The notes beneath the pieces were generated by a model, which saw only the letters and a program-made list of their open reading frames with translations, was not told the origin of the DNA and did not search any database. Positions 62,992 through 64,000 of a stretch of 64,000 nt of DNA are shown here, one piece after another. Location: contig NZ_FUYR01000001.1 in the NCBI RefSeq assembly GCF_900168015.1, positions 680,943 through 744,942 of the forward strand. The letters are read 5' to 3'. Numbering within the stretch: position 1 is the stretch's first letter; each line of letters begins with the position of its first letter. Position numbers and translations under genes: made by a program. This DNA comes from Daejeonella lutea (GTDB lineage: Bacteria > Bacteroidota > Bacteroidia > Sphingobacteriales > Sphingobacteriaceae).

Positions 62992-63870
62992 CTATACACT
63001 ATGTTCTGCGAAGATAGCACGGACCCGCTCCAGTGAGACTGGAAAAGTTTCTATATCCTCCTGATGGATGGTAAAATAAACATTTGTCAGGCCTTGAGCT
63101 TTCCATCTAGCGATCCGTTTAGCCCAATTCCTGATGCGATTTTCATCGGCCGGATGATCGCCGTTCCCGTTAAAACGAACGAACAGCTTTGGTACGGTAA
63201 GCGCCATATGTAAGACATCCCGTCGGACAGGAGTATCATTAAGCACAAGGCCAATATTCCGTGCAGCCAGGTCGGTGGCAACGCGATCGAAAAACTCCGG
63301 ATCTGCGAACCACTCTTCATGGCGTAGCTCGACAAACACGGTAAATGTCCCGGTCTTATATGATGATGTCGCATTATCCAGCGCTTCGATTAGCAAAGGA
63401 TACTGGTCAGGTCTGAAATTATCATTACATTGAAAGAATACCGGCCCGAGCTTTTCTTTTAACCCACTGACCACATCAAGGAATTCGCGGATGCGTTCAC
63501 CTGTATTTTTAAACCTCAGGATATGGGTGATGCTTCTTGGTATTTTTGGGGCAAATATAAAATCCCTACCGGCGGCCTTTTCATACCAGCCGTCTATACG
63601 GGAGCGGGGAGGCATTCCGTAAAATGTAGCGTTTAATTCAATGTAGTTGACTTTCCGGGCGTACTCTGTCAAAAAGTTCTTTTCTGAAGTCTTTTCAGGA
63701 AACAAGGTTCCAATCCATTCCTTGCGGCCCCAGAGTGAACTGCCGATTCGCAGATCGAAATTTGAGGGATCACCTTTGCGTTGCAGGGTGTCCGAAGTAA
63801 CCGGATGATCCGGCGGCAGTGTAAAGTCAATGTCGCCTAATTCTGTGCTACTGTCTCTGCCGAAATGCAT
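62992..63870 (-). CDS. DUF72 domain-containing protein
   Basis: The 292-residue protein has the DUF72 TIM-barrel features: RIGSSLWGRKEWIGTLFP (the family GTSGW-like start), KVNYIELNATFYGMPPRSRIDGWYEKA, FAPKIPRSITHILR, GPVFFQCNDNFRPDQYPLL and ELRHEEWFADPEFF. The family is uncharacterised; the fold suggests an enzyme. The N-terminal 40 residues before RIGSSLWG are extra and may include a start later than the ATG at 63870. Confidence 0.9.
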   Translation of the reverse strand: MHFGRDSSTELGDIDFTLPPDHPVTSDTLQRKGDPSNFDLRIGSSLWGRKEWIGTLFPEKTSEKNFLTEYARKVNYIELNATFYGMPPRSRIDGWYEKAAGRDFIFAPKIPRSITHILRFKNTGERIREFLDVVSGLKEKLGPVFFQCNDNFRPDQYPLLIEALDNATSSYKTGTFTVFVELRHEEWFADPEFFDRVATDLAARNIGLVLNDTPVRRDVLHMALTVPKLFVRFNGNGDHPADENRIRNWAKRIARWKAQGLTNVYFTIHQEDIETFPVSLERVRAIFAEHSV

Positions 63871-63924
63871 GGGAAATAATTTGATAAAAATGCCTATCCG
63901 CTTTTTCGGATTCGTTAACCTGGT

Positions 63925-64000
63925 TTAAAGGTAATGTTCTTCGATTAGTTCGCCAATCTGCATAGCCTGGTCTATCGACATGTCCTTCGACTTCCAGATC
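63925..64000 (-). CDS. unidentified gene, 3' end only
   Basis: On the minus strand a frame enters from the right edge and ends at TAA (63925-63927). The visible C-terminus is IWKSKDMSIDQAMQIGELIEEHYL, helical and protein-like in composition. Too little is present to name a family. It lies 54 bases upstream of the DUF72 gene on the same strand. Confidence 0.5.
   Translation of the reverse strand, partial: IWKSKDMSIDQAMQIGELIEEHYL

Overview
The window is about 64 kb of chromosome from a Bacteroidota bacterium, most likely a member of the Sphingobacteriaceae (Pedobacter/Mucilaginibacter-like). The signs are a SusC/SusD pair, DUF2807 and META lipoproteins, weak or absent Shine-Dalgarno sequences, and several promoters of the Bacteroidota type (TTTG, about 19 bases, TAnnTTTG). 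No rRNA, tRNA, CRISPR array, phage, IS element or transposase was recognised, and both ends cut through genes.

Layout. 1-4.9 kb: a truncated hotdog thioesterase, an aldose-epimerase-like protein, a methyltransferase, a DUF2130 coiled-coil protein and a degenerate DEAD-box-like protein. 4.9-11.2 kb (minus) and 18.3-25 kb (plus): two complete tripartite RND efflux operons, both ordered tetR-tolC-adaptor-pump; the second has a perfect inverted repeat lying over its promoter. Between them are ubiX, mtaB, lgt, an inositol-monophosphatase-family gene, a haem-binding protein, a Nfu-type Fe-S carrier, purB and a candidate small RNA. 25-27.3 kb: a small lipoprotein, an ECF sigma factor, and a membrane protein that joins an anti-sigma-like cytoplasmic segment to a periplasmic trypsin-like protease. 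27.3-33.5 kb (minus): nuoA, nuoB, purK, purE, pdxH, nuoC and nuoD interleaved, with yqgE on the other strand; the other nuo genes are not in the window. 33.7-47.8 kb: tex, an HI0933-type flavoprotein, a META lipoprotein, a TolB-propeller/amidohydrolase, a RecQ helicase, a CPA2 antiporter, a DUF2807 lipoprotein and a UMF1-type MFS transporter. 48-58.5 kb: a LutA-like protein and a GDPD-like protein, then an apparent myo-inositol locus (LacI regulator with palindromic operator, inositol oxygenase, SusC, SusD, sodium/solute symporter). 58.7-64 kb: a small membrane protein, thrS-infC-rpmI-rplT, a DUF72 protein and the 3' end of one more gene.

The most unusual structure is non-coding. From about 25 kb onward, at least nine intergenic spacers carry short arrays repeated with an exact 7-base period. 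The unit sequence differs between spacers, and several spacers have a second arm in the opposite orientation. Two further arrays have 8- or 8/9-base units. They resemble in form the heptamer STRR repeats known from cyanobacteria, but I know of no description for this group. The most interesting protein-coding observation is the sigma factor paired with the anti-sigma/protease fusion.
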